33,851 bases of DNA from CAZLBV01 sp964557845 (GCA_964557845.1 CAZLBV010000277.1:1-33851); one strand, 5' to 3'. Positions 6,879 to 16,392 are shown, counted from the stretch's first letter. Notes: generated by a model from the letters alone, not told the origin. Made by a program: numbers and translations.

Positions 6879-7988
6879 TTATCGATCTGTCAGTTTTATC
6901 AAGTTGGCGACAAATTCTGCTATAGCCGGCGCCGCAGTTAAACCGGGTGATTCAATGCCGATCAAATTTATTAAGCCGGGTAAATCTTTACCAGATTCCT
7001 CCTGAATAATGAAATCACGAAATCCATTTTTTTCTTCGGCTAACCTTGGCCGGATCCCTGAAATATCGGGAAACAGGTCCTCTCTATTTATATCAGAAAA
7101 ATAATCATGACATGCAGAATAGAATTCCTCTTTGTGATCAGGCGCTACACTGTAATCAATACTATCTACATAGAAATGATTGGGGCCAAATTTTGTTTCA
7201 CCTCCTAAGCTGATTACCAAGTGAATGCCCAATCCGTCTTTATAAGGAATTCCATATATGAGTCGTCCAATATTTAACTTTTTTCTTAATGAAAAATATT
7301 CACCTTTACAGTAGAGAAGCCGGTAACCTGATCTATCTATATCGATCCCAGCTTTTTCCGCAATACGGTCTGCATATAAACCGGAAGAATTAATGACAAT
7401 AGGGGAGAAAAAGGCATAATTGTCTTTAGCTAAATGGAGAGTATAACCGCCCTGAATCCGGTCGATAGCTGTCACTTCAGAGTCATAAACAAGGATCCCC
7501 CCATTATTTTCAATTGTTTCTCCATAATAATTCATGAGTGCATGTGAATCAATTATCCCGGTAGAGGTAGATAGAAGGGCGGCATAGCCTTTTATTTCGG
7601 GTTGTATCTTTTTAAGCTGCCTTTTGTCCAGGATAACCAACCCCTTAGCACCGCTGGATTCACCCAAGAGCATAAGCCGTTGGAGTTCCATCATTTCTTC
7701 TTCGTTTCTGGCAACCACAAGTTTTTCCGTATTGCGGAAATTGATATTGTTTTTTCTGCACAATTCAAAAAGTTTATGGTTCCCTCGTACACAAAGCCGG
7801 GCTTTTAGAGAATCCGGATCGTAATACAGACCCGCATGAATAACCTCACTGTTTCTACTGCTGGTCTCTTGTCCATAGCTTAGATTTTTTTCTAGAACAA
7901 CAACTTCCCGGCCGTTCCGGGCCAGCTCTGCTCCAATGGCAAGCCCAACAACTCCGGCGCCGATAATTGTGATCTCTGCTTTATCCAT
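6879..7988 (-). CDS. lhgO: LhgO-type FAD-dependent L-2-hydroxyglutarate/2-hydroxyacid oxidoreductase
   Basis: This 369-residue flavoprotein belongs to the DAO/GlpA superfamily and most resembles L-2-hydroxyglutarate dehydrogenase, which returns L-2-hydroxyglutarate to 2-oxoglutarate. The N-terminal FAD fold reads IIGAGVVGLAIGAELARNG with the acidic residue at VVLEK; SSRNSEVIHAGLYYDPDSLK and the C-terminal GIESPGLTAAPAIAEFV are characteristic of the group. No membrane anchor is seen. It follows xth by 7 bp and is the last gene of the hfq-like/pdxA/xth operon. The precise substrate is inferred from similarity; glycerol-3-phosphate-type substrates cannot be excluded. Confidence 0.85.
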   Translation of the reverse strand: MDKAEITIIGAGVVGLAIGAELARNGREVVVLEKNLSYGQETSSRNSEVIHAGLYYDPDSLKARLCVRGNHKLFELCRKNNINFRNTEKLVVARNEEEMMELQRLMLLGESSGAKGLVILDKRQLKKIQPEIKGYAALLSTSTGIIDSHALMNYYGETIENNGGILVYDSEVTAIDRIQGGYTLHLAKDNYAFFSPIVINSSGLYADRIAEKAGIDIDRSGYRLLYCKGEYFSLRKKLNIGRLIYGIPYKDGLGIHLVISLGGETKFGPNHFYVDSIDYSVAPDHKEEFYSACHDYFSDINREDLFPDISGIRPRLAEEKNGFRDFIIQEESGKDLPGLINLIGIESPGLTAAPAIAEFVANLIKLTDR

Positions 7989-7995
7989 ACTGATT

Positions 7996-8802
7996 TTAAA
8001 GTGTGAATTCCGCTATTAGGGGAGCATGATCAGAAGGGGCGGGGATTTTTCTTTTTCTTGGCCATAGATCGATATCTACAGATTTTAATTGTGCCAGCAA
8101 ATTTTCAACAGTCAGAATATAGTCAATACGCATGCCCTGGTCTCTCCAGATAGAAGCATTAAGATAGCTCCACCAGGTAAATTGTTTATTTTCAGGGTAA
8201 AGGTGTCTGAACGTGTCAATAAGCCCCAGGTTGAGTAAATGTTCAAAAGCGTCTCTTTCTTCGGGGAGAGTCCCGATGGTTCCGGCCAGTTCTTCCGGAG
8301 AGTAAACATCAATATCCGTTCTGGCTACATTACAATCTCCTACTAGGATCAATAGATCGGTGAACACATAGTTGCCGGATAAATATTCGATGAGTTGTGA
8401 ATACCAGGACTGTTTATACTCAAATTTTTCTGTGCCCGGCAGGTCGCCGTGAGGGGCATATATATTGATGACGGAAATATTTCCAAATTTGGCAGAGATT
8501 ATCCGGCTTTGTCTATCCCAGTTTTCGTCCCCGAAACCGCAGCGGACATCGATTAAAGGAAACTTGGAACAGATTGCAACTCCGTTATATGTTTTTTGGC
8601 CAAAAACTTCACATTGATAGCCTAGCTGTTTAAATTCTTTTTCTGGAAAATTTTCAGATATTTGCTTTAGCTCCTGCAAACAAAGAATGTCAATGTCATG
8701 TCCCCGGTGAGCCAGCCAATCCAGGAGCAGATCTTTTCTTGCTTTGATTGAATTGACATTGAAAGTACAGATCTTCACTTTATTTCCTAGATAAATAGAC
8801 AC
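7996..8802 (-). CDS. xth: Exodeoxyribonuclease III (AP endonuclease family 1)
   Basis: The protein cleaves DNA 5' to abasic sites and trims 3' ends in base-excision repair. In 268 residues it shows the ordered catalytic motifs of the exonuclease/endonuclease/phosphatase fold: ICTFNVNSIKAR with the metal-binding Asn, CLQELK with the metal-binding Glu, YNGVAI, NIYAPHGD, GDCNVA (the Asp-x-Asn pair, usually GDFN), and the terminal SDHAPL with the catalytic His. The first eight residues precede the conserved strand, so the GTG eight codons in may be the real start. It is 79 bp downstream of pdxA and 7 bp before lhgO. Confidence 0.92.
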   Translation of the reverse strand: MSIYLGNKVKICTFNVNSIKARKDLLLDWLAHRGHDIDILCLQELKQISENFPEKEFKQLGYQCEVFGQKTYNGVAICSKFPLIDVRCGFGDENWDRQSRIISAKFGNISVINIYAPHGDLPGTEKFEYKQSWYSQLIEYLSGNYVFTDLLILVGDCNVARTDIDVYSPEELAGTIGTLPEERDAFEHLLNLGLIDTFRHLYPENKQFTWWSYLNASIWRDQGMRIDYILTVENLLAQLKSVDIDLWPRKRKIPAPSDHAPLIAEFTL

Positions 8803-8881
8803 ATTATTATACTTGAATTTGGGTATATTTCCAAAAGCAGAAATTAAAGAAAAAAACTAAATGCATATTTAATGAAACAGC

Positions 8882-9841
8882 TCAGGTGTTTTTATGGGGA
8901 GTGAATTCTACGGCTAATTTTATAGCTTCTATCATGCTTTTGGGATTTGCGGTTCCTGTACCTGCGATATCGAAAGCTGTTCCATGGTCAGGAGAGGTTC
9001 GGATAAAAGGAAGGCCCAAGGTCATGTTGACGCCGGTATCAAAGGCAAGCAATTTAAAGGGGATTAAACCTTGGTCATGGTAAAAAGCAATGATGATTTT
9101 GTTCCTGTGCCCCAGGAATTGGCGAAAAATCACATCTGGTGGATAAGGGCCGGATATGGGCATGCCTGCTCTCTGCATGGTTTTAACTGCGGGGATAATG
9201 ATATCCATCTCTTCTTTACCCATAAGTCCGTCTTCGCCCGCATGGGGATTCAATCCGGCGGTAACATAAGAATAAATGCCGGGGCATAATCGTTCTATAT
9301 TTTCATAGAGTTGATGAAAAAAGTTTTCCAGAGATTCTTTTTTTATTCTATCTATCGCTTGTCTAAGAGAAAGATGATGAGTAAAGAGAGCAACTTTCAG
9401 TTTATCAGACCAGAAAAACATGATTGACTGGGGGTAAAACCGGGATAAATATTCGGTATGTCCAGGAAGATTAGTGATGCCCGCGAGCTGCCATGAGTAT
9501 TTGGATATAGGCGCAGTGACGAGGGCGTGAATCGTACCTTTTCTTGCTTGGTTTACCGCTTCTTCAAAATAGGCAAAGGATGCTTTTCCATTGTTTTGGT
9601 GGGGAATTCCTTGGGGAATGATTTTTCCCGGATAAGGAATTTCATGCAGCTTGATCCTATCAGATGGAAAGATCTGTTCTATCCCAAATTTTTGAATTTC
9701 TTTTTGCAGGATTAAATCAGACCCAAAAACAACAAACTCTGCAGCAGGAATCTCATTTGAAAAAAATAGGGCCTTGAGAGTGACTTCCGGTCCAATTCCC
9801 CCCGGATCCCCAATAGTGATTCCAACTTTGGGAAGGATCAT
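8882..9841 (-). CDS. pdxA: 4-hydroxythreonine-4-phosphate dehydrogenase PdxA
   Basis: PdxA oxidises 4-phosphohydroxy-L-threonine in the DXP-dependent route to pyridoxal 5'-phosphate. The 319 residues contain the family signatures: the N-terminal GITIGDPGGIGPE, GHTEYLSRF, the metal-ligand region LNPHAGEDGLMG, then YHDQGLIPFKLLAFDTGVN and the C-terminal RTSPDHGTAFDIAGTG. The ATG at 9839-9841 overlaps the stop of the hfq-like gene (ATGA), so the two are probably co-translated. Other pyridoxine-pathway genes are not in this window; some PdxA relatives act in other pathways, so B6 synthesis is likely rather than certain. Confidence 0.93.
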   Translation of the reverse strand: MILPKVGITIGDPGGIGPEVTLKALFFSNEIPAAEFVVFGSDLILQKEIQKFGIEQIFPSDRIKLHEIPYPGKIIPQGIPHQNNGKASFAYFEEAVNQARKGTIHALVTAPISKYSWQLAGITNLPGHTEYLSRFYPQSIMFFWSDKLKVALFTHHLSLRQAIDRIKKESLENFFHQLYENIERLCPGIYSYVTAGLNPHAGEDGLMGKEEMDIIIPAVKTMQRAGMPISGPYPPDVIFRQFLGHRNKIIIAFYHDQGLIPFKLLAFDTGVNMTLGLPFIRTSPDHGTAFDIAGTGTANPKSMIEAIKLAVEFTPHKNT

Positions 9842-10194
9842 TTTTTCTTCTTGTAATCATATGATGTATTTTTTACCGGTTTTTTGTTCTCTTGCGATTC
9901 ATTTAATTCTTCCAGTTTGTAGATATATTTGATACTGGATTTGTAAATCAATAAATTAGGCTGGCCGCTCCGGTTAAGTTTGATGCATTGTCTATCATAC
10001 CATTCAATATAACCCTCTATGGTTTCTCCGTCCATAAATACTATGGCAACCTGGGTTTTTTTATTCATCTGTTTGAGAAAATAGTAATTCTCAGCATAGG
10101 TTTCGAATGGAGGATGTAATTTCTTTTTGGCGGAATCCCGGCTCGCTTTTTCTTTGAAATCAGTAAGATTAGGTCGGATAAGCTTCCTGTTCAT
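9838..10194 (-). CDS. hfq: Divergent Hfq-like Sm-domain RNA-binding protein
   Basis: An Sm-like core occupies about residues 35-95: AENYYFLKQMNKKTQVAIVF, DGETIEGYIEWYDRQCIKL (the Sm1 motif with its Gly and Asp) and LLIYKSSIKYIYK (Sm2; canonical Hfq has YKHAI, so the Lys is kept and the His is replaced by Ser). The protein has a 35-residue basic extension before the core and a lysine-rich tail, giving 118 residues against the usual 75-100. It overlaps pdxA by 4 bp. Hfq proteins form hexameric rings that bind small RNAs and mRNA; I infer an Hfq-type RNA chaperone but the altered Sm2 and unusual N-terminus leave specificity open. Confidence 0.78.
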   Translation of the reverse strand: MNRKLIRPNLTDFKEKASRDSAKKKLHPPFETYAENYYFLKQMNKKTQVAIVFMDGETIEGYIEWYDRQCIKLNRSGQPNLLIYKSSIKYIYKLEELNESQENKKPVKNTSYDYKKKK

Positions 10195-10247
10195 TATGTT
10201 TCTCCCAGAAATTGATTTTTAGGAGTTGGCTTGTTTATTTGACACAA

Positions 10248-10276
10248 ATAATAGCATGATTAAGAACAAATAGCAA
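10248..10276 (-). promoter_or_regulatory. sigma70-type promoter of the hfq-like operon
   Basis: On the minus strand -35 TTGCTA (10271-10276), 17-bp spacer and -10 TATTAT (10248-10253). The predicted leader to the ATG at 10194 is about 47 nt and carries a GGGAGAA ribosome binding site. Confidence 0.65.
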
Positions 10277-10313
10277 ATGTTTTAAGATTAAGTTTTTTGG
10301 AAGGTCTATACCT

Positions 10314-12500
10314 CTAGATGCGCCACCAGTAGGAAAACTTGACAAAATAAAATCGTCCCTCATTGCGAAAAATACCCAATTCATCCTTTGCCTGGTTGTC
10401 ATCCATCCCTATGTAAAAAACAGTACCAGGGCGATACTGATAGCTTAAAAGGATACTGTTATACAGCTCCTTATCATAATCATTGTAGTCGGTGATGAGT
10501 CGCAGTGATAAGGAACGGGATATTTGATAATTTATACGCTGGCTGATAAGGTTGATCTTGTACTCTGTGTCTCCCCCTTTTTCTTTATAAAAGGTATCGT
10601 TGTTGAAGTCATAGAGCAATGTAAGATTGGTTAAAGGTTTGAATGTAGTCTGTACTCCATACGAGATCTTATATCCTAAATAGGGATTTTCATCATAATA
10701 AATTCCATCTCCGATATTAAAATTGATACCGCCGGAAAACCAGGAAAGAGGATTTGAGCTCAAACGAAGGCGTAAGGATTGTTTTTTAAAATTTATGTTT
10801 TCATATCGTTCAAGTTCAGTGGTATATCCTCCATACAGGAATGTTCCTCTCCATCCACTAATAAACCAACCCAGGCGGATTTCTTCATCGGTGAGTGTGT
10901 TGGAAAAATCGTAGACTCTTCTATATTCGATAGATGGCCTGATATCTACGATCAATTCGTTTTGAGGAAGGATATTATATCCTAAACGGGTATTAAAGGA
11001 CCTGATGTCTTTACGACGGAAAAAACCACTCGATGCCTCAAAATCTTCAGGAAGGTGCGTATAGTTAGTTGTTAATGACCAGTGCCGTGACTGGTGGTTG
11101 AAATCAAACTGCATGGCAGGAACAAGGCCTGTTTTTACTTCACCCAAACGGCTTTGAGAGGCAACGATCTGGAAGTTAAACCTGTTGGTTTGACTAATTT
11201 TGAATTGACCATCAAGACCTGCTGCCCGGTTGAAATTCTGAGTGATCGAATTCCATGTGTCACCGGTTTCTTTATCAGTAATAATGATTCCGATATGGGA
11301 TTCAGAATATAGATCCTGTTTGAGGCGGAAAATGTTAACAATACTTTTTGTAGTTTCAATTTCCTCATCCTCTTCTTCATCTTCTTCACCAGTTGGGATA
11401 TCGATCAAAAGGGAATCTTCATCAAAAGTGCTTAGAAATCCTATGGTGGTTTTTCCCACCTTTCCGGTAAGTTTAGTTCCCCACGTAGGATTATTGATGG
11501 TTCTGGTGTAAACCAGCTCCATAGGGGTATCGAAGTAGTCTTTTCCTTCCAGAAAAAACGGCCTTTTCTCCGGAAAATATAGCGCATATCTTTGGTTGAC
11601 ATCGATTTGAGGCATATCGGCTTCTATCTGGCTGAAATCCGGATTAAAAGTGAGATCTGTTGTCATATTGGATGTGATTCCATATTTAAGGTTAATACTG
11701 GGCTCCGGATCGAGTTTATGTCCGGATTCCATCAGCCCGGTCATCACCGGCATGACCTCGAAATTTTTTCCTTTATCCAGCTCGCCTTCGATCACCAACT
11801 GGCCGGCTTGACGCAGAAATCCATTGATATTCCTTGACCTGGGATACCAATAGATTTCTTCATTTTTTCTGCGGATATTACGCTGTATCTGCAGTCCCCA
11901 GACCTGAGAAATGGAATCCGGGAACCTCAGGCTTTTAAAAGGAATGGCGATTTCTATCGAGTAACCATGGTTATCGATATGAGCTCCGGAAAGAAAAAAA
12001 GTGTCCCAGTTTTTATCGATCCGGCTGAATCCTCCGCCACGGTGCCGCCTTTGCGTTTCATTATAAATTCCATCTGATTGTACTCCGCAGGGATTCACCA
12101 GGAATACAAAGGCTCTTTTTTTATCATTAAAGGTATCTAAATAGATGCTGACTTCATCATCTCCCTCTACTTTATCCCTTTGGTTTAAGCAGGCGCGGAT
12201 AGCCTTTGGATTTGAATCCTTACACCTAATCCCGATGTATAGATTTTTTTTATCGTATCCGATAAAAGCAATGGTTTTTTCTGTTGGCTCGGCTCCCTCA
12301 GTGGGTTCATATTGCGTAAAAGTGTCGACCACAAAAGCATCCTGCCAAAACTCATCATCGAGGTGGCCGTCTATTTTAGGCGGAGAGGAAAATTCAACCG
12401 CAATAATATGGTAGCTTGGCATGGCATTTCTCGTCCACCCTGAGAGAGTGTTTAAAACTGAGATCATGAGGATCGGGATCAACCTTATTATAGTTTTCAT
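10314..12500 (-). CDS. Exported protein with CBM9-like domain and DUF5916 beta-barrel
   Basis: From the ATG at 12498-12500 the protein has 728 residues and begins with a signal peptide (MKTIIRLIPILMISVLNTL). Residues about 30-220 look like the family-9 carbohydrate-binding-like fold: PPKIDGHLDDEFWQDA, FIGYDKKNLYIGIRC, a DEVSIYLDTF strand, and WGLQIQRNIRRKNEEIYWYP. The remainder is the DUF5916 region (PDFSQIEADMPQIDVNQRYA, FFLEGKDYF), rich in alternating strands and ending KFSYWWRI with a terminal aromatic, as expected for an outer-membrane barrel. An acidic run (EEDEEEDEE, about 370) interrupts it. The longer frame upstream adds 26 residues of no family similarity, so I reject it. Function is unknown; surface binding or uptake of glycans is a guess from the CBM9-like domain. 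Confidence 0.85.
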   Translation of the reverse strand: MKTIIRLIPILMISVLNTLSGWTRNAMPSYHIIAVEFSSPPKIDGHLDDEFWQDAFVVDTFTQYEPTEGAEPTEKTIAFIGYDKKNLYIGIRCKDSNPKAIRACLNQRDKVEGDDEVSIYLDTFNDKKRAFVFLVNPCGVQSDGIYNETQRRHRGGGFSRIDKNWDTFFLSGAHIDNHGYSIEIAIPFKSLRFPDSISQVWGLQIQRNIRRKNEEIYWYPRSRNINGFLRQAGQLVIEGELDKGKNFEVMPVMTGLMESGHKLDPEPSINLKYGITSNMTTDLTFNPDFSQIEADMPQIDVNQRYALYFPEKRPFFLEGKDYFDTPMELVYTRTINNPTWGTKLTGKVGKTTIGFLSTFDEDSLLIDIPTGEEDEEEDEEIETTKSIVNIFRLKQDLYSESHIGIIITDKETGDTWNSITQNFNRAAGLDGQFKISQTNRFNFQIVASQSRLGEVKTGLVPAMQFDFNHQSRHWSLTTNYTHLPEDFEASSGFFRRKDIRSFNTRLGYNILPQNELIVDIRPSIEYRRVYDFSNTLTDEEIRLGWFISGWRGTFLYGGYTTELERYENINFKKQSLRLRLSSNPLSWFSGGINFNIGDGIYYDENPYLGYKISYGVQTTFKPLTNLTLLYDFNNDTFYKEKGGDTEYKINLISQRINYQISRSLSLRLITDYNDYDKELYNSILLSYQYRPGTVFYIGMDDNQAKDELGIFRNEGRFYFVKFSYWWRI

Positions 12501-12537
12501 AATCGAATTTAAACCATGCGTGCGAATTGAATTGCAT

Positions 12538-12566
12538 ATTATAAGATAAAAAATTATATATGTCTC
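12538..12566 (-). promoter_or_regulatory. Probable promoter of the DUF5916 gene
   Basis: On the minus strand -10 TATAAT (12538-12543) is perfect; a weaker -35 GAGACA (12561-12566, four of six) lies 17 bp upstream. It supports starting the protein at 12500, since the longer reading would start upstream of or inside this promoter. Confidence 0.55.
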
Positions 12567-12724
12567 AAAATTATTCAACCAAATCTGTCTGGCTTAAATA
12601 TAAGACGAACAGGGATTTTCTTTTGATGAAAATTATTCGTTATAAACTGGGATTATCAGTTCTATGAAACGGATATAACTAACCTGAATAGTTCAAGCTA
12701 ATTATGCTGCTTTATTTCGCTGGA

Positions 12725-14290
12725 TCAATCTTCTAGAAGATCGGCAACCGTTATATTTTTTTCCTTTAAACTGACACCCATGTCCCGGCTGAGTCTGGCC
12801 AGAGACAGGTTATAATCGATTATAGCCCGGATCTCTTGTGTCCGCTGAGAAGAGAGGTCGCGCTGAGCCTGCAGCACCAGATAATTGGTAGTAAGGCCGA
12901 CTTTGAGTTTTTCTTCTTCGGCTTCCAGCTGTTTTTCCGCCAGTTCCCGGGCGATCTTAAGGGCCTGAATGCGCTTGTAATTAGTATCCACAGCCCGAAC
13001 AGCTATTTTTAAATCCGTGTATATAGTCTTTTCTTGATTTTCGAGCTGAAGTCTCGACTGTTTGAGGTTGACATTGGCCTGGGCTAAAGCCGCCCTCGAA
13101 AAAATATTATTGATAGGAACATCCAGAGTGAGATTAATGGACCAATTCTGGTATTTAAATTCAAATACGTCTTTAAAGGAATCACCCGCTCCTCCCGGTA
13201 TGATTGCGATCGGATCGCCGGTGGGGAATCCCGGAGGATAGATCAGCTGGGTGCCGGACACGCCCGGACTCCAATAAGAAGCCTGGAGGCGGAGGTCGGG
13301 CAGGGTCTGGTTTCTGGCATAAGAGAGATCGATCTCACTGTTTTTTAAACCGATCCGGCTGGATTGAAGATCAGGCCGGTTCTCCATGGCTATACTCAAA
13401 GCTTCATCGAGGCTTATATCCATTGGTTCATAGGAGGGTGTGTCTTGTGGAACGATCTGCATGAGTTTAGCTTCCGGAGAATCTGTTGATAGATTTAAAA
13501 TGTTTTTTAGACGGTCCTCCATGTTTTTAACTTCTGCTTCCGCAGCCAGAATGTCGGCTTCCCGCGATGCAACCTGGGCTTGGGCGCTTACGATCTCAAT
13601 TGGGGCTAGAGTTCCCACTTCCACTCCGCGCTGATTTTTTTCCAAGAGATCTTGAGCCAGCTGCAGTGACTGCTGCGAGACCTTCAGAGTATCCATGGCG
13701 TAGACCAGATTCCAGTAAGCTTCCTCTACACTGTAAACGGTTTCTTGTAGAGTTCGCTTCAGATCTTCTTCCGACATACCCAGTCTGTTTTTCGCTACAA
13801 TGATCTCTCTCCGGCTCATCTTAGGGCCGAAATTTCTGAGAAGCGGTTGTGAGAAATCAAATTGCAATGTGCTGGAGTAGCGAGGATTGATAGTGGTTCC
13901 GGTTCTATTGGTGTCATATACTCCGCTGGAAAGAGAGACGGTAAAAGAACCTCCGGTAGGAATCTGCTGGACAATGTCTGTAGAATAATTAGTGTTTACA
14001 GTAGATAGGCTTTCCGTTGCATCCAGCCAGGAATATGAGGCCTGATTGGTGTCCTGTTTGCGGAAATTAAATGACATTGTGGGCATGAATTTCTCGTTAG
14101 CCTGAGTAACCGTAAGATCTGCCAGCTCTGGATTTAACATGGCTACAGCCACACCGAGATTATTTTCCAGCGCTTTGGCAATGCAGTCATTTAGAGTCAT
14201 ATTCAAGGTTTTTTCTGTGGATTGTGCCTGAATAGACAGGAACAATCCGAATACTGCCGCTATCACGGTTAATGTATGGAATTTTCGCAT
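12725..14290 (-). CDS. TolC-family outer-membrane efflux protein
   Basis: A 521-residue outer-membrane channel subunit; TolC family proteins form trimeric tubes that join inner-membrane pumps to the outside. A signal peptide is visible (HTLTVIAAVFGLFLSIQA), followed by MTLNDCIAKALENNLGVAVA, the characteristic first helix of the repeat, and a second repeat starting MDISLDEALSIAMENRPDLQ at about residue 300. Long helical heptad stretches (LDLEKNQRG region, LKQSRLQLENQEKTIYTDLK) and the QRDL/LVLQAQ segment near the end fit the coiled-coil barrel. A strong AAGGAGG ribosome binding site precedes the ATG. It is 170 bp downstream of the MacB-type permease on the same strand, so it is probably the exit duct of that system. 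Confidence 0.92.
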   Translation of the reverse strand: MRKFHTLTVIAAVFGLFLSIQAQSTEKTLNMTLNDCIAKALENNLGVAVAMLNPELADLTVTQANEKFMPTMSFNFRKQDTNQASYSWLDATESLSTVNTNYSTDIVQQIPTGGSFTVSLSSGVYDTNRTGTTINPRYSSTLQFDFSQPLLRNFGPKMSRREIIVAKNRLGMSEEDLKRTLQETVYSVEEAYWNLVYAMDTLKVSQQSLQLAQDLLEKNQRGVEVGTLAPIEIVSAQAQVASREADILAAEAEVKNMEDRLKNILNLSTDSPEAKLMQIVPQDTPSYEPMDISLDEALSIAMENRPDLQSSRIGLKNSEIDLSYARNQTLPDLRLQASYWSPGVSGTQLIYPPGFPTGDPIAIIPGGAGDSFKDVFEFKYQNWSINLTLDVPINNIFSRAALAQANVNLKQSRLQLENQEKTIYTDLKIAVRAVDTNYKRIQALKIARELAEKQLEAEEEKLKVGLTTNYLVLQAQRDLSSQRTQEIRAIIDYNLSLARLSRDMGVSLKEKNITVADLLED

Positions 14291-14460
14291 TTTACCTCCT
14301 TTTTAGTAACGTGGATTTGTATTGCTTTTTTTCATGATTAATTTTTTCTACTTATTTTTTGGTTCATTCGTTGCGTTCTTTAGGTTATTTTGAATTCATT
14401 TGATTATCTAACTGTTTTATTTCTAAGAAATTGATTCAACTTCGCCCTGATCAAACGATA

Positions 14461-15678
14461 TTATTCATACCGCAGGGCATCGATAGGATCGAGTTTTGAT
14501 GCCTTTTGTGCCGGATAAAATCCAAAAAAGATACCTACTGAACCGGCGAAAATAAATGCCAGGAGAATGGAACTCAGAGAGACTACGGTTGACATATTGC
14601 TGAAATGGGAAATGAGTTTCGAGCTTCCAATTCCCAGAGCAATGCCGAGCAAACCTCCTAAGATGCTCAAGGTAATGGCTTCGATCAGAAATTGTAATAG
14701 GATATCTTTTTCCCTCGCTCCCACTGACATACGAATGCCGATCTCACGTATCCTCTCGGTTACCGAAACCAGCATGATATTCATGATACCGATACCGCCT
14801 ACCAGGAGTGAAATGGAAGCTATCCCGCCCAGCAGGATAGTTAGGATCTGGGTGGATTCAGCAGCGCCTTCGGCGATATCCGACATGTTCCTTACATTAA
14901 AATCATCTTCGGCCCCGGGAGCGATCTTATGCCTTATTCGAAGGATCTCTTCAATCTGGGCCATTGCTTCCTCTGTTTTTTCCGCAGAAACAGCGGATAC
15001 ATCGATCGACTGGATATAATTTGTTCCAAGAAGACGCATCATTGCTGTAGAGTAGGGAATGAAGATCACATCATCCTGGTTAAACCAGCCCCCTGATTCA
15101 CCCTTTGATTGCATGGTGCCGATGACGCGAAAAGGAATTTTTTTGATACGTATTACCTGACCTATAGGATAGGCTCCTTCAAACAGGTTTTGATTGACCT
15201 CGCTTCCCAAAACGCATACTTTTTGGGCGCTATTTACCTGCTGTTCGTTAAAATAGTTCCCTTCTTCCAGTTCCCAGTTGCGGATGATTGGATAGCTGTG
15301 TCCGGTTCCATAGATACTGGTATTCCAGTTTTTATTTTGGTAAATAACCTGAGCACGGGTGTTGACTGAGGGAGACACATGGCTTACTGTGTCACTGTAC
15401 TCAAGTATGGCTTCAGCATCGGCTTTGGTAAGAGTTTCACGCGTGCCCGCTCCTCCCTGCCGGCCTCCAAAGGACATGCTCCCTGGTCTGACAAACAAAA
15501 GGTTGGTTCCCATTTCACTGAATCTTTTTTCCACTTCGATCTTGGCTCCTTGACCGATACTTACCATGGCGATCACTGCACCGACTCCGATGATGATTCC
15601 CAGAGCAGTCAGGAAAGACCGCATTTTATTTCTGGCTAATGCATTAAGAGCAACACGAATCGTTCTCAGTATCTTCAT
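14461..15678 (-). CDS. MacB-type ABC transporter permease
   Basis: The 405 residues have the MacB/LolC (mechanotransmission) permease plan: a first membrane helix in NKMRSFLTALGIIIGVGAVI, a large periplasmic MacB_PCD domain (about 50-270), and the FtsX-like domain with three helices from about 280 (GGIASISLLVGGIGIMNIML, SVTERIREIGIRMSVGA, then ILGGLLGIALGIG and the terminal helix before ASKLDPIDALRYE). The ATG overlaps the ATPase stop (ATGA). Such pumps move substrates from the periplasm or outer leaflet through TolC without a substrate path across the inner membrane. Substrate is unknown. Confidence 0.93.
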   Translation of the reverse strand: MKILRTIRVALNALARNKMRSFLTALGIIIGVGAVIAMVSIGQGAKIEVEKRFSEMGTNLLFVRPGSMSFGGRQGGAGTRETLTKADAEAILEYSDTVSHVSPSVNTRAQVIYQNKNWNTSIYGTGHSYPIIRNWELEEGNYFNEQQVNSAQKVCVLGSEVNQNLFEGAYPIGQVIRIKKIPFRVIGTMQSKGESGGWFNQDDVIFIPYSTAMMRLLGTNYIQSIDVSAVSAEKTEEAMAQIEEILRIRHKIAPGAEDDFNVRNMSDIAEGAAESTQILTILLGGIASISLLVGGIGIMNIMLVSVTERIREIGIRMSVGAREKDILLQFLIEAITLSILGGLLGIALGIGSSKLISHFSNMSTVVSLSSILLAFIFAGSVGIFFGFYPAQKASKLDPIDALRYE

Positions 15679-16373
15679 TTTCCATTCTCCTCGACACTTT
15701 CAATAAGGCCGTCACGAATGTGAATTATTTTGTCAGTTATCTCAGCTACTTCCGGATCATGGGTTACCAGTATGATCGTGATTCCTTCCTCTTTGTTTAG
15801 TTTTTTAAACACACCCATGATCTCATTCCCGGTTTTGGTGTCTAGATTGCCGGTAGGTTCATCGGCTAAAATAAGAGAGGGTTTATTGACCAATGCCCGG
15901 GCAATTGCTACACGCTGTTTTTCTCCTCCCGACATCTGGTTGGATTTATGCATCTCACGGCCCTCAAGACCTACCTGTGCCAGGGCCTTAAGGGCCATTT
16001 CGCGGGCCAGCCTCGCGTGAACATTGGAATAGATTAGAGGAAGCTCTGTATTTTCCAGAGCGGATGTGCGTGCCAATAGGTTAAAATTCTGAAAGACAAA
16101 TCCGATTTTTTTATTTCTTATTTCCGCCAGTTGATTTTTATCGTAGGTCGAAACCTCTTTTCCTTCCAGGAAATATTTTCCGGATGTGGGTTTATCCAGA
16201 CATCCGATTATGTTCATCAAAGTGGATTTTCCCGAACCGGAAGGCCCCATGATAGCAAGTAACTCACCGGGTTTAATATTGTGAGACACCCCTTTTAAGG
16301 CATTTACTTGAGTTTCACCGACTTGATAGGTTTTTGTTATGTTATCTATTTCAATTAAATTATTGTTTTCCAT
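15675..16373 (-). CDS. MacB/LolD-type ABC transporter ATP-binding protein
   Basis: The 232 residues hold a complete ATPase: Walker A GPSGSGKSTLM at about 44-54, Q-loop at FVFQNFNLL, signature MSGGEKQRVAIARALVNKPS, Walker B LILADEPTGNLD and the switch His in LVTHDPEV. It is a separate polypeptide, unlike E. coli MacB in which ATPase and permease are fused. It overlaps the permease by 4 bp and follows the adaptor gene by 19 bp, forming the energy-supplying part of the tripartite exporter. Confidence 0.95.
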   Translation of the reverse strand: MENNNLIEIDNITKTYQVGETQVNALKGVSHNIKPGELLAIMGPSGSGKSTLMNIIGCLDKPTSGKYFLEGKEVSTYDKNQLAEIRNKKIGFVFQNFNLLARTSALENTELPLIYSNVHARLAREMALKALAQVGLEGREMHKSNQMSGGEKQRVAIARALVNKPSLILADEPTGNLDTKTGNEIMGVFKKLNKEEGITIILVTHDPEVAEITDKIIHIRDGLIESVEENGK

Positions 16374-16392
16374 TGGTTTTACTTTTTTAGGA

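Noticed and set aside
11242..11511. Plus-strand open frames inside the DUF5916 gene, including a serine run
   Set aside because: They are antisense shadows; the serine run is only the complement of the acidic EED region.
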